Origin: a virus
Direction: 5' to 3' (one strand)
DNA length: 43,169 bases
IMG/VR virus record: IMGVR_UViG_3300034355_001276
Location: 1-43,169 of that record
The translations under genes were made by a program, and so were the position numbers. The notes under the pieces are model-generated. The model made no database searches and had not been told where the DNA came from. It was given only the letters and a program-made list of their open reading frames with translations. Position 1 is the first letter of the stretch. The number at the start of each line of letters is the position of its first letter. Positions 29,234-36,837 of this stretch are shown piece after piece.

Positions 29234-29434
29234 ATGGTATATCAAACATCAACCGAACTATCGGTTCAGGAATTTGTAAGCAAATACAATAAATCTATTG
29301 ATTGGATTTGCATTCAGACAGGAGCCGACCGGAGAACGGTTTTTAGACATCAAAACAACTCCAATAACAACGCTCCTAAATACGTTGTTTTCCGTCGTCA
29401 CCTATCTTTGTTAGCTCAAACAATGAGTAATTAG
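29234..29434 (+). CDS. Small helix-turn-helix protein
   Basis: 66 residues from the ATG at 29234 (GGAGG upstream). VQEFVSKYNKSIDWICIQTG followed by ADRRTVFRHQNN reads as a short helix-turn-helix. Not assigned. A terminator follows at 29469. Confidence 0.55.
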   Translation: MVYQTSTELSVQEFVSKYNKSIDWICIQTGADRRTVFRHQNNSNNNAPKYVVFRRHLSLLAQTMSN

Positions 29435-29468
29435 TGACAGAATGACATCCAGTGACGAAATGACATTG
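29433..29468 (+). repeat. Two imperfect 18-bp tandem repeats
   Basis: AGTGACAGAATGACATCC and AGTGACGAAATGACATTG lie head to tail between the HTH gene stop and the terminator. They could be binding sites for the adjacent small HTH protein, or incidental. Confidence 0.4.
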
Positions 29469-29490
29469 ACCCCCTCTCTGTAGGGGGTTT
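29469..29490 (+). terminator. Intrinsic terminator
   Basis: ACCCCCT (29469-29475) pairs with AGGGGGT (29482-29488), followed by TTATTGTTGTTGTT. It separates the 29234 gene from the next transcription unit. Confidence 0.65.
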
Positions 29491-29557
29491 ATTGTTGTTG
29501 TTAGTCAAGCGTTTCATTTCGCTTAACAAACAGAAACCAAACGATTTGTAATCATTT

Positions 29558-29815
29558 ATGCGGAGCGCAAGTATTGAGGAAATTACCCATTTTACCCGTG
29601 AGCAGGTAGCCGAGAGTTTAGGAGTTTCGGTTAATTATCTCCGAACCCTATGTCAAGACCTCCGAGGCGTTTTAAGCCCAGAGGAATTTGATTTTCAACC
29701 CAATGACGGCATGATTTCGGCTGATGCTGCAAGCAAGTTAATCGAGTACAAAAACAGGGCAAGAACTCGAACCCGTGAACGGATTTTAAACGACATTAAA
29801 TTAAGAGGACTATGA
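29558..29815 (+). CDS. MerR-like helix-turn-helix protein
   Basis: 85 residues. FTREQVAESLGVSVNYLRTL is a helix-turn-helix and the remainder (FDFQPNDGMISADAASKLIEY) resembles the following MerR-type wing and helix. It overlaps the next gene by 4 bp (ATGA), so the pair is co-translated. Confidence 0.65.
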   Translation: MRSASIEEITHFTREQVAESLGVSVNYLRTLCQDLRGVLSPEEFDFQPNDGMISADAASKLIEYKNRARTRTRERILNDIKLRGL

Positions 29816-30357
29816 CAGCACAAACTCAACAAAACTACGACCTTGACGCGATCGCCTCTGCGGTTAAAGTCAAACCAGAAAGAGCTAGATTAATCATTTC
29901 CTCTCTGGTAGAAAATTTCCATTTTGACGCAACAAATGTTCCTCAAAATGGGATGGTAGCGATTCTTTCCTCAATCATCGCGATACAACAAACTCACTCG
30001 TTATCTGTCTCCCAAGCTGTTGAAAAGTACGTTAAAGACCTGCAATCACAGCAAAAGAAAACGGGCGGAAAAGCCGAACACGCGGCTGGATCAATGGCTG
30101 AAACAATCGACAAAATGGCTGACAATCTAGCCGAACAAATAGCCCCCAAGGTTGTTGAACTGGCTGCGGAAAAACTACAGGATAAAGTCTTAGAACATTT
30201 TGCCCAAGGCTTTGAATTTGCAAAAGTAACAACCTGTTTCAATCAGGTGGGAATGATTATTGATGCCGAGATTCGAGAGGTCGAAAGAGCAGATCGATTT
30301 CAACTTACCGGAAGTGAAAACGTACTCGGTTACTTTGCATTGCCGGAGGGCAAATAA
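29812..30357 (+). CDS. Hypothetical helical protein
   Basis: 181 residues. An N-terminal HTH-like part (LDAIASAVKVKPERARLII) is followed by a long amphipathic Ala/Glu/Lys-rich helix region (about residues 95-145: ETIDKMADNLAEQIAPKVVE) likely to oligomerise. Coupled to the upstream MerR-like gene, so possibly a partner of it. Not recognised. Confidence 0.6.
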   Translation: MTAQTQQNYDLDAIASAVKVKPERARLIISSLVENFHFDATNVPQNGMVAILSSIIAIQQTHSLSVSQAVEKYVKDLQSQQKKTGGKAEHAAGSMAETIDKMADNLAEQIAPKVVELAAEKLQDKVLEHFAQGFEFAKVTTCFNQVGMIIDAEIREVERADRFQLTGSENVLGYFALPEGK

Positions 30358-30436
30358 ACCAATTAAAAAACAATATCCCGAAGTAGTTTTTCTTATGCAC
30401 GGAGGGATTTGTTAGTTCAATAATCAGGGTTTAATC

Positions 30437-30631
30437 ATGGTGTCATCTATCGTAAAAACAGCAAACAACATCAAGAAATCAATGATAAATACAATCATAC
30501 TCTTGATAATTGGAACAGGTATTGGTGGCGGGTTAGCCCTCTGGATGATTCAAGCAAATGCTAACGGGATTTGCAGTCTACTCTCTGCAAGAAACCAGTT
30601 TATTAATCTCATTGAAAAGGACTCAAAATGA
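30437..30631 (+). CDS. Single-pass small membrane protein
   Basis: 64 residues with one strong membrane segment containing a Gly cluster (IILLIIGTGIGGGLALWMI). It overlaps the next start by 4 bp. First gene of a membrane-protein module reaching to 36106. Confidence 0.65.
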   Translation: MVSSIVKTANNIKKSMINTIILLIIGTGIGGGLALWMIQANANGICSLLSARNQFINLIEKDSK

Positions 30632-31017
30632 TGGATACAATTCTTCTCCCGTTGGTTCACGACAACCTGTCATGTGGTACGGTGATTCCGGTAAAAAACA
30701 TGGCACAACTTGGCACAAGCCTTGTCTTGTGCTTGGTCACATCCGTGACAGGTCAAGCTATGGCATCTGAATTACCCCAAGGGTATACCTACCAAGATGC
30801 TTATTTGCAAACAGAAACCATGCCACAAAGTCCATGCCGAAACCGCAGAACTGTAACCCAAGAATACGAGTACACATTACCTCAAGAAACTCAAGAATAT
30901 GAACCACATCAGTATCAACAGAATCCAGAGATTGCAGAACGCGGATACGGTGATTCAGGATTACCAGGTTACAGATTCAACATCGGGAGTCAAAACACAA
31001 TCTTTAAGTTCTTCTGA
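30628..31017 (+). CDS. Probable secreted Gln/Tyr-rich protein
   Basis: 129 residues from the ATG at 30628. A second start at residue 25 (MAQLGTSLVLCLVTSVTGQA) would make a textbook signal peptide with cleavage after QAMA. The mature part is rich in Gln, Tyr and Glu (TQEYEYTLPQETQEYEPH), typical of disordered surface proteins. Function unknown. Confidence 0.6.
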   Translation: MMDTILLPLVHDNLSCGTVIPVKNMAQLGTSLVLCLVTSVTGQAMASELPQGYTYQDAYLQTETMPQSPCRNRRTVTQEYEYTLPQETQEYEPHQYQQNPEIAERGYGDSGLPGYRFNIGSQNTIFKFF

Positions 31018-31027
31018 GCTTAAACAG

Positions 31028-31303
31028 ATGAAAAAAAGAATCTTATCTCAGAAAGTTTGTTCTGATAAAGATTATGAAAAATTAGCATTAATCAACGAAC
31101 TATTAGGAGAGGATGAAACAATGAAAGACAATATCTTTGACAAATTAAAAGGTTGGCAGTGGTTAGTTTTAGGAATTGTTGGAGGCTTAGTTTTGCAAAA
31201 CTTTTTAGCAAGACCACAAATAAATCCTACTGCAATGCCTTCAGGTGCTTATTCTGTTCCTCAAGGAAATGCACCGACTGTTTACAACATCAGAAACGAT
31301 TAA
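31028..31303 (+). CDS. Small single-pass membrane protein
   Basis: 91 residues from the ATG at 31028; an ATG at 31121 with AGGAGAGGA upstream would give 60 residues and is a fair alternative. One membrane segment (WQWLVLGIVGGLVLQNFL) and a Pro/Asn-rich C-terminal tail. The same plan (one helix, Pro/Gln-rich tail) recurs in the genes at 31331 and 31945. Confidence 0.55.
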   Translation: MKKRILSQKVCSDKDYEKLALINELLGEDETMKDNIFDKLKGWQWLVLGIVGGLVLQNFLARPQINPTAMPSGAYSVPQGNAPTVYNIRND

Positions 31304-31330
31304 TTTTTTAATAATTAAAAGGAGAAAATC

Positions 31331-31582
31331 ATGAGTAAGCCAAAAATCGAAGTCAACTATTATGAAGCTCCTGGTCAAAACTACCAGCAACAACCTTTTA
31401 ATAATTGCCAACAACAACCCAATCAAAACATTAAATCTGGGGGTTGGTCTTCAGATATCTTGTGGATACCACTAGGATTTATATTTTTGATTTTTATATC
31501 TCCGATTGTTATGGGGGGTGCAAGGTATGTTGAACGTCCTAGTCAACCATCCCCACCTGTGATTATCAATAATCGAAACTGA
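31331..31582 (+). CDS. Small single-pass membrane protein
   Basis: 83 residues with AAGGAGAAAA before the ATG. A Gln/Asn-rich N-terminal half (NYQQQPFNNCQQQPNQN), one membrane segment (ILWIPLGFIFLIFISPIV) and a short tail. Not recognised. Confidence 0.65.
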   Translation: MSKPKIEVNYYEAPGQNYQQQPFNNCQQQPNQNIKSGGWSSDILWIPLGFIFLIFISPIVMGGARYVERPSQPSPPVIINNRN

Positions 31583-31630
31583 TGGTTTTTATTATTGATT
31601 TAAACAAGAATTGAAACATCACAGAAACCA

Positions 31631-31792
31631 ATGTGGAATTTTTACACACGCAAAGAAATGATGTTTTGGATAGTAGTTTGGTTCTTAACTTATTTTATTT
31701 GCCTAAAGAGAGGGGGTGCAGATATTACCGATAATCGCACCCCAGACAATACCGGAGCCTTTTGTCGAGCTTATATAGAGGGGGATTTGTGA
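31631..31792 (+). CDS. Small membrane protein
   Basis: 53 residues with one hydrophobic helix (MMFWIVVWFLTYFICL) and a polar tail. Its TGA overlaps the GTG start of the next frame (GTGA), as in compact operons. No ribosome-binding site stands out. Confidence 0.55.
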   Translation: MWNFYTRKEMMFWIVVWFLTYFICLKRGGADITDNRTPDNTGAFCRAYIEGDL

Positions 31793-31929
31793 TAACGATA
31801 AACCATAGATTTATTATCCAATGGATGATTTTTGGAATTTTTATTTACCTAACAATTCCCCCGTTAGTTGCAATCCATAACAACATTGTTTGTAACCGAT
31901 ATTATGAACAATTCAAAACGAACAGATAA
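31789..31929 (+). CDS. Small membrane protein with GTG start
   Basis: 46 residues starting at GTG 31789, overlapping the upstream stop by 4 bp. One hydrophobic segment (WMIFGIFIYLTIPPLVAI) and a basic end (YYEQFKTNR). Followed 15 bp later by the next ATG. Not recognised. Confidence 0.5.
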   Translation: MITINHRFIIQWMIFGIFIYLTIPPLVAIHNNIVCNRYYEQFKTNR

Positions 31930-31944
31930 ACAACAAAGGAAAAT

Positions 31945-32097
31945 ATGGAAAAAAACAAACAGAATTTAATTTGGGGTGGTATTGCGTTAGTTGCCTTGGC
32001 TTTTTTCCTCTATTCTGGAAAACTAAGTTTACCAAACCAACGCCAAACACAATCACCACAAAATCAAACACCGGGTTCGATAATTTTAGACTGGTAA
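31945..32097 (+). CDS. Small single-pass membrane protein
   Basis: 50 residues, AAAGGAAAAT before the ATG. Basic start, one membrane helix (LIWGGIALVALAFFLYSG), then a Gln/Pro-rich tail (NQRQTQSPQNQTPGS). It ends 4 bp before the rhomboid gene. Such an anchor is a possible rhomboid substrate, but this is untested. Confidence 0.6.
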   Translation: MEKNKQNLIWGGIALVALAFFLYSGKLSLPNQRQTQSPQNQTPGSIILDW

Positions 32098-32101
32098 ATC
32101 C

Positions 32102-32650
32102 ATGTTGAAAGATTTTAAGTGTGCAGCTACCTATCTGGGAATAATGTGGGCTTTAGAGATGTTTTTCCCCGGATTTGATTATTTTGGAATCAGACCAGGA
32201 GTGGAAGGTATAGGAATGTTGGGAATTATAACCTCGCCATTCCTACACGGAGATCCCCAACACTTGATAGGGAACACAGTCGGATATTTGCCATTGGCAA
32301 CTTTGACAATTTTCAAAGCCCCTGGAAAATTTAATTACAACTTTTGGCTGATTTCAATAATTGAAGGCTTTGGTGTTTGGTTCTTTGGTCAACCTGGTTC
32401 AAATCATATAGGAGCAAGCGGGGTGATATATGGATTTTTTGGATTTTGCCTTTTGTCAGCTATATTCCGGTTGGATTTCCCTAATTTGGTATGTGCAACA
32501 ATCACTTGGGTAATATTTCAAGGTTTAATCGGCGGAATGCTGCCATCGGTTGCGCAAGGGATTAGTTGGGAAGGTCATCTGGCAGGGTTTATTGGTGGTG
32601 CGATAGCGGGGTATTTAGATGCAAACAGTCAGAAATTGGAGACAAACTAA
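32102..32650 (+). CDS. Rhomboid-family intramembrane serine protease
   Basis: 182 residues with about six membrane segments. HLIGNT (H54, N58) lies in the second helix region, the catalytic serine S106 is in GASGVIYGFFGF, and the catalytic histidine H159 is in WEGHLAGFIGG. All three motifs are intact, so it should be active. Rhomboids cut single-pass membrane proteins within or next to the membrane. Here the gene sits among six small single-pass membrane-protein genes, which are natural candidates for substrates. A rhomboid on a phage-like element is unusual. Confidence 0.88.
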   Translation: MLKDFKCAATYLGIMWALEMFFPGFDYFGIRPGVEGIGMLGIITSPFLHGDPQHLIGNTVGYLPLATLTIFKAPGKFNYNFWLISIIEGFGVWFFGQPGSNHIGASGVIYGFFGFCLLSAIFRLDFPNLVCATITWVIFQGLIGGMLPSVAQGISWEGHLAGFIGGAIAGYLDANSQKLETN

Positions 32651-32917
32651 ATGTATTTACAACAATCTGAAACCCAGACCTCCCCCCAGATAACAGGGTT
32701 TCACGTTTTCAATTGGTCAATGGCTCTGTTGAGTTTATTGTTAGTTGGCTTGATAACTTCTGAAGTTGTCAGATTAACAAATAAACCAACAGAGGAATTT
32801 CAGAAGTTTGTAGCTGTAGCCAATCTTTCAGGGTATGAAAAATGCCTAAAAGCTAAAGGTGGTGAAGGTTGTAAAAAACAATTACTTAATGAGTGGAGTA
32901 AAATCAATGGCAACTAA
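32651..32917 (+). CDS. Single-pass membrane protein
   Basis: 88 residues; the ATG abuts the rhomboid stop (TAAATG). One membrane helix (WSMALLSLLLVGLITSEVV) and a soluble C-terminal part with two Cys (YEKCLKAKGGEGCKKQ) that could form a disulphide outside the cytoplasm. Possible rhomboid partner or substrate. Overlaps the next gene by 11 bp. Confidence 0.65.
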   Translation: MYLQQSETQTSPQITGFHVFNWSMALLSLLLVGLITSEVVRLTNKPTEEFQKFVAVANLSGYEKCLKAKGGEGCKKQLLNEWSKINGN

Positions 32918-33422
32918 ACTAGACGGGTTACGCAGTCGATTTTCAACCGGAAACATTATCAAAGAAGCTGGCACGGGTGCTAATTTCTCTAAAGTGATGA
33001 CCCCTACCGGAAAAGGTGATATCACCCCCTATACCCGTGAACGCAGCTATGCAGGAACCGATGATTTTGACCAACAATTCAACATTCCCGACCGAGTCAA
33101 CCCCTCCGAGAATGAGGCTAAGGGAGCTAAGATTATCGCCGAGAATGCGATTAAAGCAGCATCCAATAAAAAGATAATTGTTGAAGCTCAATTGAAGGTT
33201 GATAAAGCACGGACTGAATGGTACGAAGCTGACCAACAATATGTTAAAGGTGTGGCTGAAGGTTCTCTAAAACGCTTTACTGAAAAGTTGAATACTCAGA
33301 AACAACTTGACACTCAAGCTGTATATTTAATGCAAGCTGTTGGTAACTATGCTAACGAAAATGCGGGGGCTGTTGCGATGATGAAGCAGTTGGACAAAAT
33401 TGAAAACTCAATGAAACTGTAA
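32907..33422 (+). CDS. Hypothetical helical protein
   Basis: 171 residues from the ATG at 32907 (TGGAG upstream). A disordered first 70 residues are followed by a long helical, charged region (AIKAASNKKIIVEAQLKVDK, EGSLKRFTEKLNTQKQ) suggestive of a coiled coil. Soluble. Its position between membrane proteins and the ATPase suggests a structural part of the same assembly. Not recognised. Confidence 0.6.
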   Translation: MATKLDGLRSRFSTGNIIKEAGTGANFSKVMTPTGKGDITPYTRERSYAGTDDFDQQFNIPDRVNPSENEAKGAKIIAENAIKAASNKKIIVEAQLKVDKARTEWYEADQQYVKGVAEGSLKRFTEKLNTQKQLDTQAVYLMQAVGNYANENAGAVAMMKQLDKIENSMKL

Positions 33423-33428
33423 ATTTAT

Positions 33429-33450
33429 TTGGGGGTGAAACATCCCCCAA
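33429..33450 (+). promoter_or_regulatory. Intercistronic stem-loop, second copy of the TGGGGG type
   Basis: TTGGGGG (33429-33435) pairs with CCCCCAA (33444-33450) around TGAAACAT. It matches the hairpin at 25134-25152 in stem, in the TGAAA loop start and in the flanking AAT.CA.AAC, although the adjoining genes are unrelated. Confidence 0.5.
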
Positions 33451-33457
33451 TCAGAAC

Positions 33458-33808
33458 ATGAAACTATGGAAAGTCAAAAAGTTTTCAATCTTTGGAACAG
33501 GTTTATCTTGTTCCTTTTTACTGTCCCATTTCGCACTAACTTATCCAGAGGTTAGAGTGTTATCAATTTGTCTTTATCTGGGTTCAATTGTTGGCGGCGT
33601 GGCAGTTTATTTGTTATCAGAGAATCAACAATCAACCGATTCTGATGAGTTGATATTCGGTGCAATATCTTTATTGATTGGCATATTTTACGCTTTAGGA
33701 ATAGGACAATCTTGGATAGTCTTAAGATTATTATTGTGGATTTTATTATTAACAATAACGGTTTCATGTTGGATATTTTTCTCTCTACCTCAAGGAAACA
33801 ATGAATAA
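33458..33808 (+). CDS. Membrane protein with about four transmembrane helices
   Basis: 116 residues, hydrophobic segments around 12-28, 36-54, 66-84 and 88-108. It overlaps the ATPase gene by 8 bp, so it is probably a membrane partner of the ATPase. Not recognised. Confidence 0.65.
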   Translation: MKLWKVKKFSIFGTGLSCSFLLSHFALTYPEVRVLSICLYLGSIVGGVAVYLLSENQQSTDSDELIFGAISLLIGIFYALGIGQSWIVLRLLLWILLLTITVSCWIFFSLPQGNNE

Positions 33809-35693
33809 CACCCCTGAACATTTAAAAAATCCTCACCTGTCAACATGGTCAATAGGTCTAACCATTGCTGGCTGTAGTCTGGCAATTCTCTCACCTTTGG
33901 CAATCAACAAAAACCCACAATTAGGGATAGTTGGAACATCTGCTGGTGCGGTGTTATCTGTTGCGGGTTGGGTGATGGGGTGTCAGGCAGAAAAATCATC
34001 TAAGTTGCAAGCCAAATTAGAGGAACAAACCGAGGCTATATTCCTGCGGCGGTTGGGGATGGAATATGAGTTAGAAAAGTTTAGGGATATTAAATATTTA
34101 GACGAAAGCCAACAGGCGATCGCGCCAATCAAAAACCATAATCAAATATTGCCACCATCACCACCATCGCCACAAAACCAACCAGAAGATAATGAAAGGA
34201 ATCTTCGCCGGAATCAATTAATGGTTTTAGACCGAGAGATTTCTACAGAATATAATCAAGATAATTATAATATTCCTTCTGATGGATTGTCGTTCGTCCC
34301 CTGTGAAATTCCCTCTGATAATACCTTAAACTTTTATAATTGGGATAAATTAGCAGATGAATCTTCGGGAATATTGATCGGGGGAAATTCTGGGAGCGCA
34401 AAAACATCTCTAGGCGCTGGTTTCGTGATTGGTAAATTGACTCAACATAGACCCGCCGAAGTGATTGTTTTGGATATTCATGCTTCTAAGAATCCCATTT
34501 GGGAACAGATGGGATTTCCCAGAATTGAATCAGATGTTGAAACAATTTATCAGATTTTGTGCTGGTTGATTGAAGAAGTTGAAAACCGGAAAGAAAAAGA
34601 CGGGCATTCTATAATAATTTGTTTAGATGAGATTAACGACACGATGTCCGAGTTAGCACAATTAGATATTATCAAACCATTACAAAGCAAAGAAAAAAGA
34701 GTTAAGACCTTTACTTATGCGATTCGGAAACTTTCTAACGCCAGGAAATTTGATATTTGTTTAATCGGTTTTATGCAATCTCATAATACTGAAGCCATAG
34801 GGATTGATGGTAAGTTTAGAAATAATTTCCTTTTAATCCTCTGTGGCGCTAGTGCTAGGAATGAAATTCAAAATCTATGGAAGCACGACACCCATGAATT
34901 TCAATATATCCAAAATGCTCCCTATCCTGTTGTTGTTTGTGGATCAAATCAACATCAAATCGCCGAACATCCAACCCACAAACATCATGTTGAGTATAGG
35001 AAAAAAGGCAATGCCCCCGAAGGTTTATTGAATCCTAATTTTTTAAACAAACCCATAGACGTTAAGACGGTTTCACTCCCTAAGATTGAAAAAGATGTTC
35101 CTAGTGTACTGCAATCAATAAACCCATTAGATTGCAACACATGGCAATCTATTGATTATCCCAGTGGTTTACAGTGGCTACCACAACACGAAGCAGGGGT
35201 ATACTGTGTATTTGTTGACGGCTATCAAAATCCCCTCTATATAGGTCAATCTAAAGACCTTTGGAGGCGTTGGAATAATCGAGGTGATTGGGAACATCAC
35301 GTCAAGAAACATCTTGAATCTGTTGGTAATCTATCTGTGAAGGTTGCTTTTTATATTACAAAAGGTTGGGACGAGCAAAAGCGTTTAAGCCTTGAATCTG
35401 AATTACAAGCCAAATATAAACCTTCGTGGAATGGTACAGCCAATAAAGTATTGCCGGATAAAACACTTTCACCATCAGCTCAAGCGGTGTTTAATTTTAT
35501 CAAAGAAATATTTAAGGGTGAACCTATACCCGCCCGTGACTGTTACCGCAAGTCATCACTCAGAACTCAATTCGGTTTGAATGCTGAAAATACTGAGTTA
35601 ATATTTGATGAATTGCAAAATTTTGGTTTAGGTCAAAAACTAATCAAGGAAATTAATGGTTTCAGAAGTGTAAACTTTTTACCTGATATGTAG
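33801..35693 (+). CDS. HerA/FtsK-type membrane ATPase fused to a GIY-YIG nuclease
   Basis: 630 residues. Two N-terminal membrane segments (about 15-35 and 42-60) and a coiled, Pro-rich linker lead to a P-loop ATPase with Walker A GGNSGSAKTS (194-203, K201) and Walker B IIICLDEIND (271-280, D276/E277). This is the HerA-FtsK-VirD4 arrangement of DNA pumps and coupling proteins. The C-terminal part (about 465-545) is a GIY-YIG nuclease: GVYCVFVDG, PLYIGQSKDLWRRW and a Glu in LESELQAKY. A final winged-helix-like tail follows. Translocase plus nuclease in one membrane-anchored chain suggests DNA transfer, packaging or DNA-entry defence. The order of domains is seen; the role is inference. Confidence 0.85.
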   Translation: MNNTPEHLKNPHLSTWSIGLTIAGCSLAILSPLAINKNPQLGIVGTSAGAVLSVAGWVMGCQAEKSSKLQAKLEEQTEAIFLRRLGMEYELEKFRDIKYLDESQQAIAPIKNHNQILPPSPPSPQNQPEDNERNLRRNQLMVLDREISTEYNQDNYNIPSDGLSFVPCEIPSDNTLNFYNWDKLADESSGILIGGNSGSAKTSLGAGFVIGKLTQHRPAEVIVLDIHASKNPIWEQMGFPRIESDVETIYQILCWLIEEVENRKEKDGHSIIICLDEINDTMSELAQLDIIKPLQSKEKRVKTFTYAIRKLSNARKFDICLIGFMQSHNTEAIGIDGKFRNNFLLILCGASARNEIQNLWKHDTHEFQYIQNAPYPVVVCGSNQHQIAEHPTHKHHVEYRKKGNAPEGLLNPNFLNKPIDVKTVSLPKIEKDVPSVLQSINPLDCNTWQSIDYPSGLQWLPQHEAGVYCVFVDGYQNPLYIGQSKDLWRRWNNRGDWEHHVKKHLESVGNLSVKVAFYITKGWDEQKRLSLESELQAKYKPSWNGTANKVLPDKTLSPSAQAVFNFIKEIFKGEPIPARDCYRKSSLRTQFGLNAENTELIFDELQNFGLGQKLIKEINGFRSVNFLPDM

Positions 35694-35737
35694 TAAAATA
35701 ATGGTAAAATTACAATAAAACAAAACAAGAAAAAATA

Positions 35738-36106
35738 ATGAAAAAACTGTTTTTATCACTATTGACTGTTACATTATTGAGCATATCTTTTGCTAATTTA
35801 TGTTTAGCTAATGAAAATAGAACGATATTTAATCGTTCAGGAAATTATCTAGTTTTTATATCAAAAAACAAAAAAACACAATACATAATAAAAAATCCTT
35901 TAGATATACCTCAACAATTAAACATCACTTCAGATATCCCTTTTCGTGTTATTTGTAAAAAAGATTACGGTACAGACTATTGTTCAGGATATTTTGATAG
36001 AAGTTATCGAGTGATGAAACCAAATGAATCAATAATTGTCGAATTTTATGATTTATATGGTGGGATAAAAAATACATTAGCTATTTCTTTTTCCAATCTA
36101 AAATAA
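35738..36106 (+). CDS. Small secreted protein
   Basis: 122 residues with a clear signal peptide (MKKLFLSLLTVTLLSISFAN then LCLA, cleavage before NENRT). The mature part is beta-rich with two Cys (VICKKDYGTDYCSGYF), likely a disulphide, so it acts outside the cytoplasm. AT-rich codon use and upstream region compared with neighbours. No family recognised. Last gene of the membrane module. Confidence 0.65.
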   Translation: MKKLFLSLLTVTLLSISFANLCLANENRTIFNRSGNYLVFISKNKKTQYIIKNPLDIPQQLNITSDIPFRVICKKDYGTDYCSGYFDRSYRVMKPNESIIVEFYDLYGGIKNTLAISFSNLK

Positions 36107-36117
36107 TAAAAAATTAA

Positions 36118-36270
36118 AACTATTCCCCTATTGAGGATTGGAACATCACCCTAGAAGACTATAACGCCTCCAAACTAAACCAGCAAACCCGATGGTTGGC
36201 GTGGCGAGAGGGACTAACACCTGTTAACTCAGGAATGAAGAAAACCATAGATAACGAACAGGAGTCTTAA
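36118..36270 (+). pseudogene. Gene fragment lacking a start codon
   Basis: A frame open from 36118 to the TAA at 36268-36270 encodes plausible protein (IEDWNITLEDYNASKLNQ, TRWLAWREGLTPVNSG) with only a late ATG (36237). Its stop overlaps the next ATG (TAATG). Either the 5' end was lost or a rare start such as ATT is used. Not recognised. Confidence 0.4.
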
Positions 36271-36545
36271 TGGCAAAAGCAAAATTAAAATTAGATTATC
36301 CAGAGATCGCGGAATTAGTTGTTGAGACAGCAAAAAAGCGCGGGGGAAATCAACAATTAACTGATATTAACTGGGTAACAAAAGCCCTGTTTAAATATCA
36401 GAACGGCGCGATTCCTTTGACTGATACAGACTCGGATTGTGTTAGGATTGGAGAGGGACTAAGACCTCGTTACAAGTGGCAGGTAACGCGAGATCATATA
36501 GCTTTTGCGGATGCCAACAGTGCTAAGAAAGGATGGAAAACTTAG
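36270..36545 (+). CDS. Small hypothetical protein
   Basis: 91 residues, basic and soluble, beginning MAKAKLKLDYPEIAELVV. GNQQLTDINWVTKALFKYQNG looks like a small helical DNA-binding unit, but there is no firm match. Its 3' end lies in a 14-bp tandem repeat (36531-36558). Confidence 0.6.
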   Translation: MAKAKLKLDYPEIAELVVETAKKRGGNQQLTDINWVTKALFKYQNGAIPLTDTDSDCVRIGEGLRPRYKWQVTRDHIAFADANSAKKGWKT

Positions 36546-36546
36546 G

Positions 36547-36837
36547 ATGGAAAACTTAGGATGCCTACTCGATGAAGTGGAAAAAATATCAAGAGGGGTA
36601 AGCGATCGCCATTATTCTATCTTTAAATTCAGCACTCACTTTAAAGGTGCTTTTGGAACACCCGATAGATTAAGGCTTGAACTGCCACACCTTCCAGCTT
36701 TTGACACTTTAGAAAAATTACTAATCTGGATGGTTAGTGAACGGGTAAGTTTTTCGGATATTGAAACCGAGAATATTGAAGGTTTTAAAATTCATAATGG
36801 GATCTACCATGCGGAGGGAGATTTTATAGGTGACTAG
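36547..36837 (+). CDS. Small hypothetical protein
   Basis: 96 residues from the ATG at 36547, created within a 14-bp tandem duplication, so the next copy also offers an in-register GGATG. Soluble, mixed alpha/beta (THFKGAFGTPDRLRLELPHL). Overlaps the next GTG start by 8 bp. Not recognised. Confidence 0.55.
   Translation: MENLGCLLDEVEKISRGVSDRHYSIFKFSTHFKGAFGTPDRLRLELPHLPAFDTLEKLLIWMVSERVSFSDIETENIEGFKIHNGIYHAEGDFIGD

Noticed and set aside
29994-30242. Two minus-strand frames opposite the 29812 gene
   Set aside because: Ser/Cys/Pro-rich shadow translations of the coding strand with no start signals.
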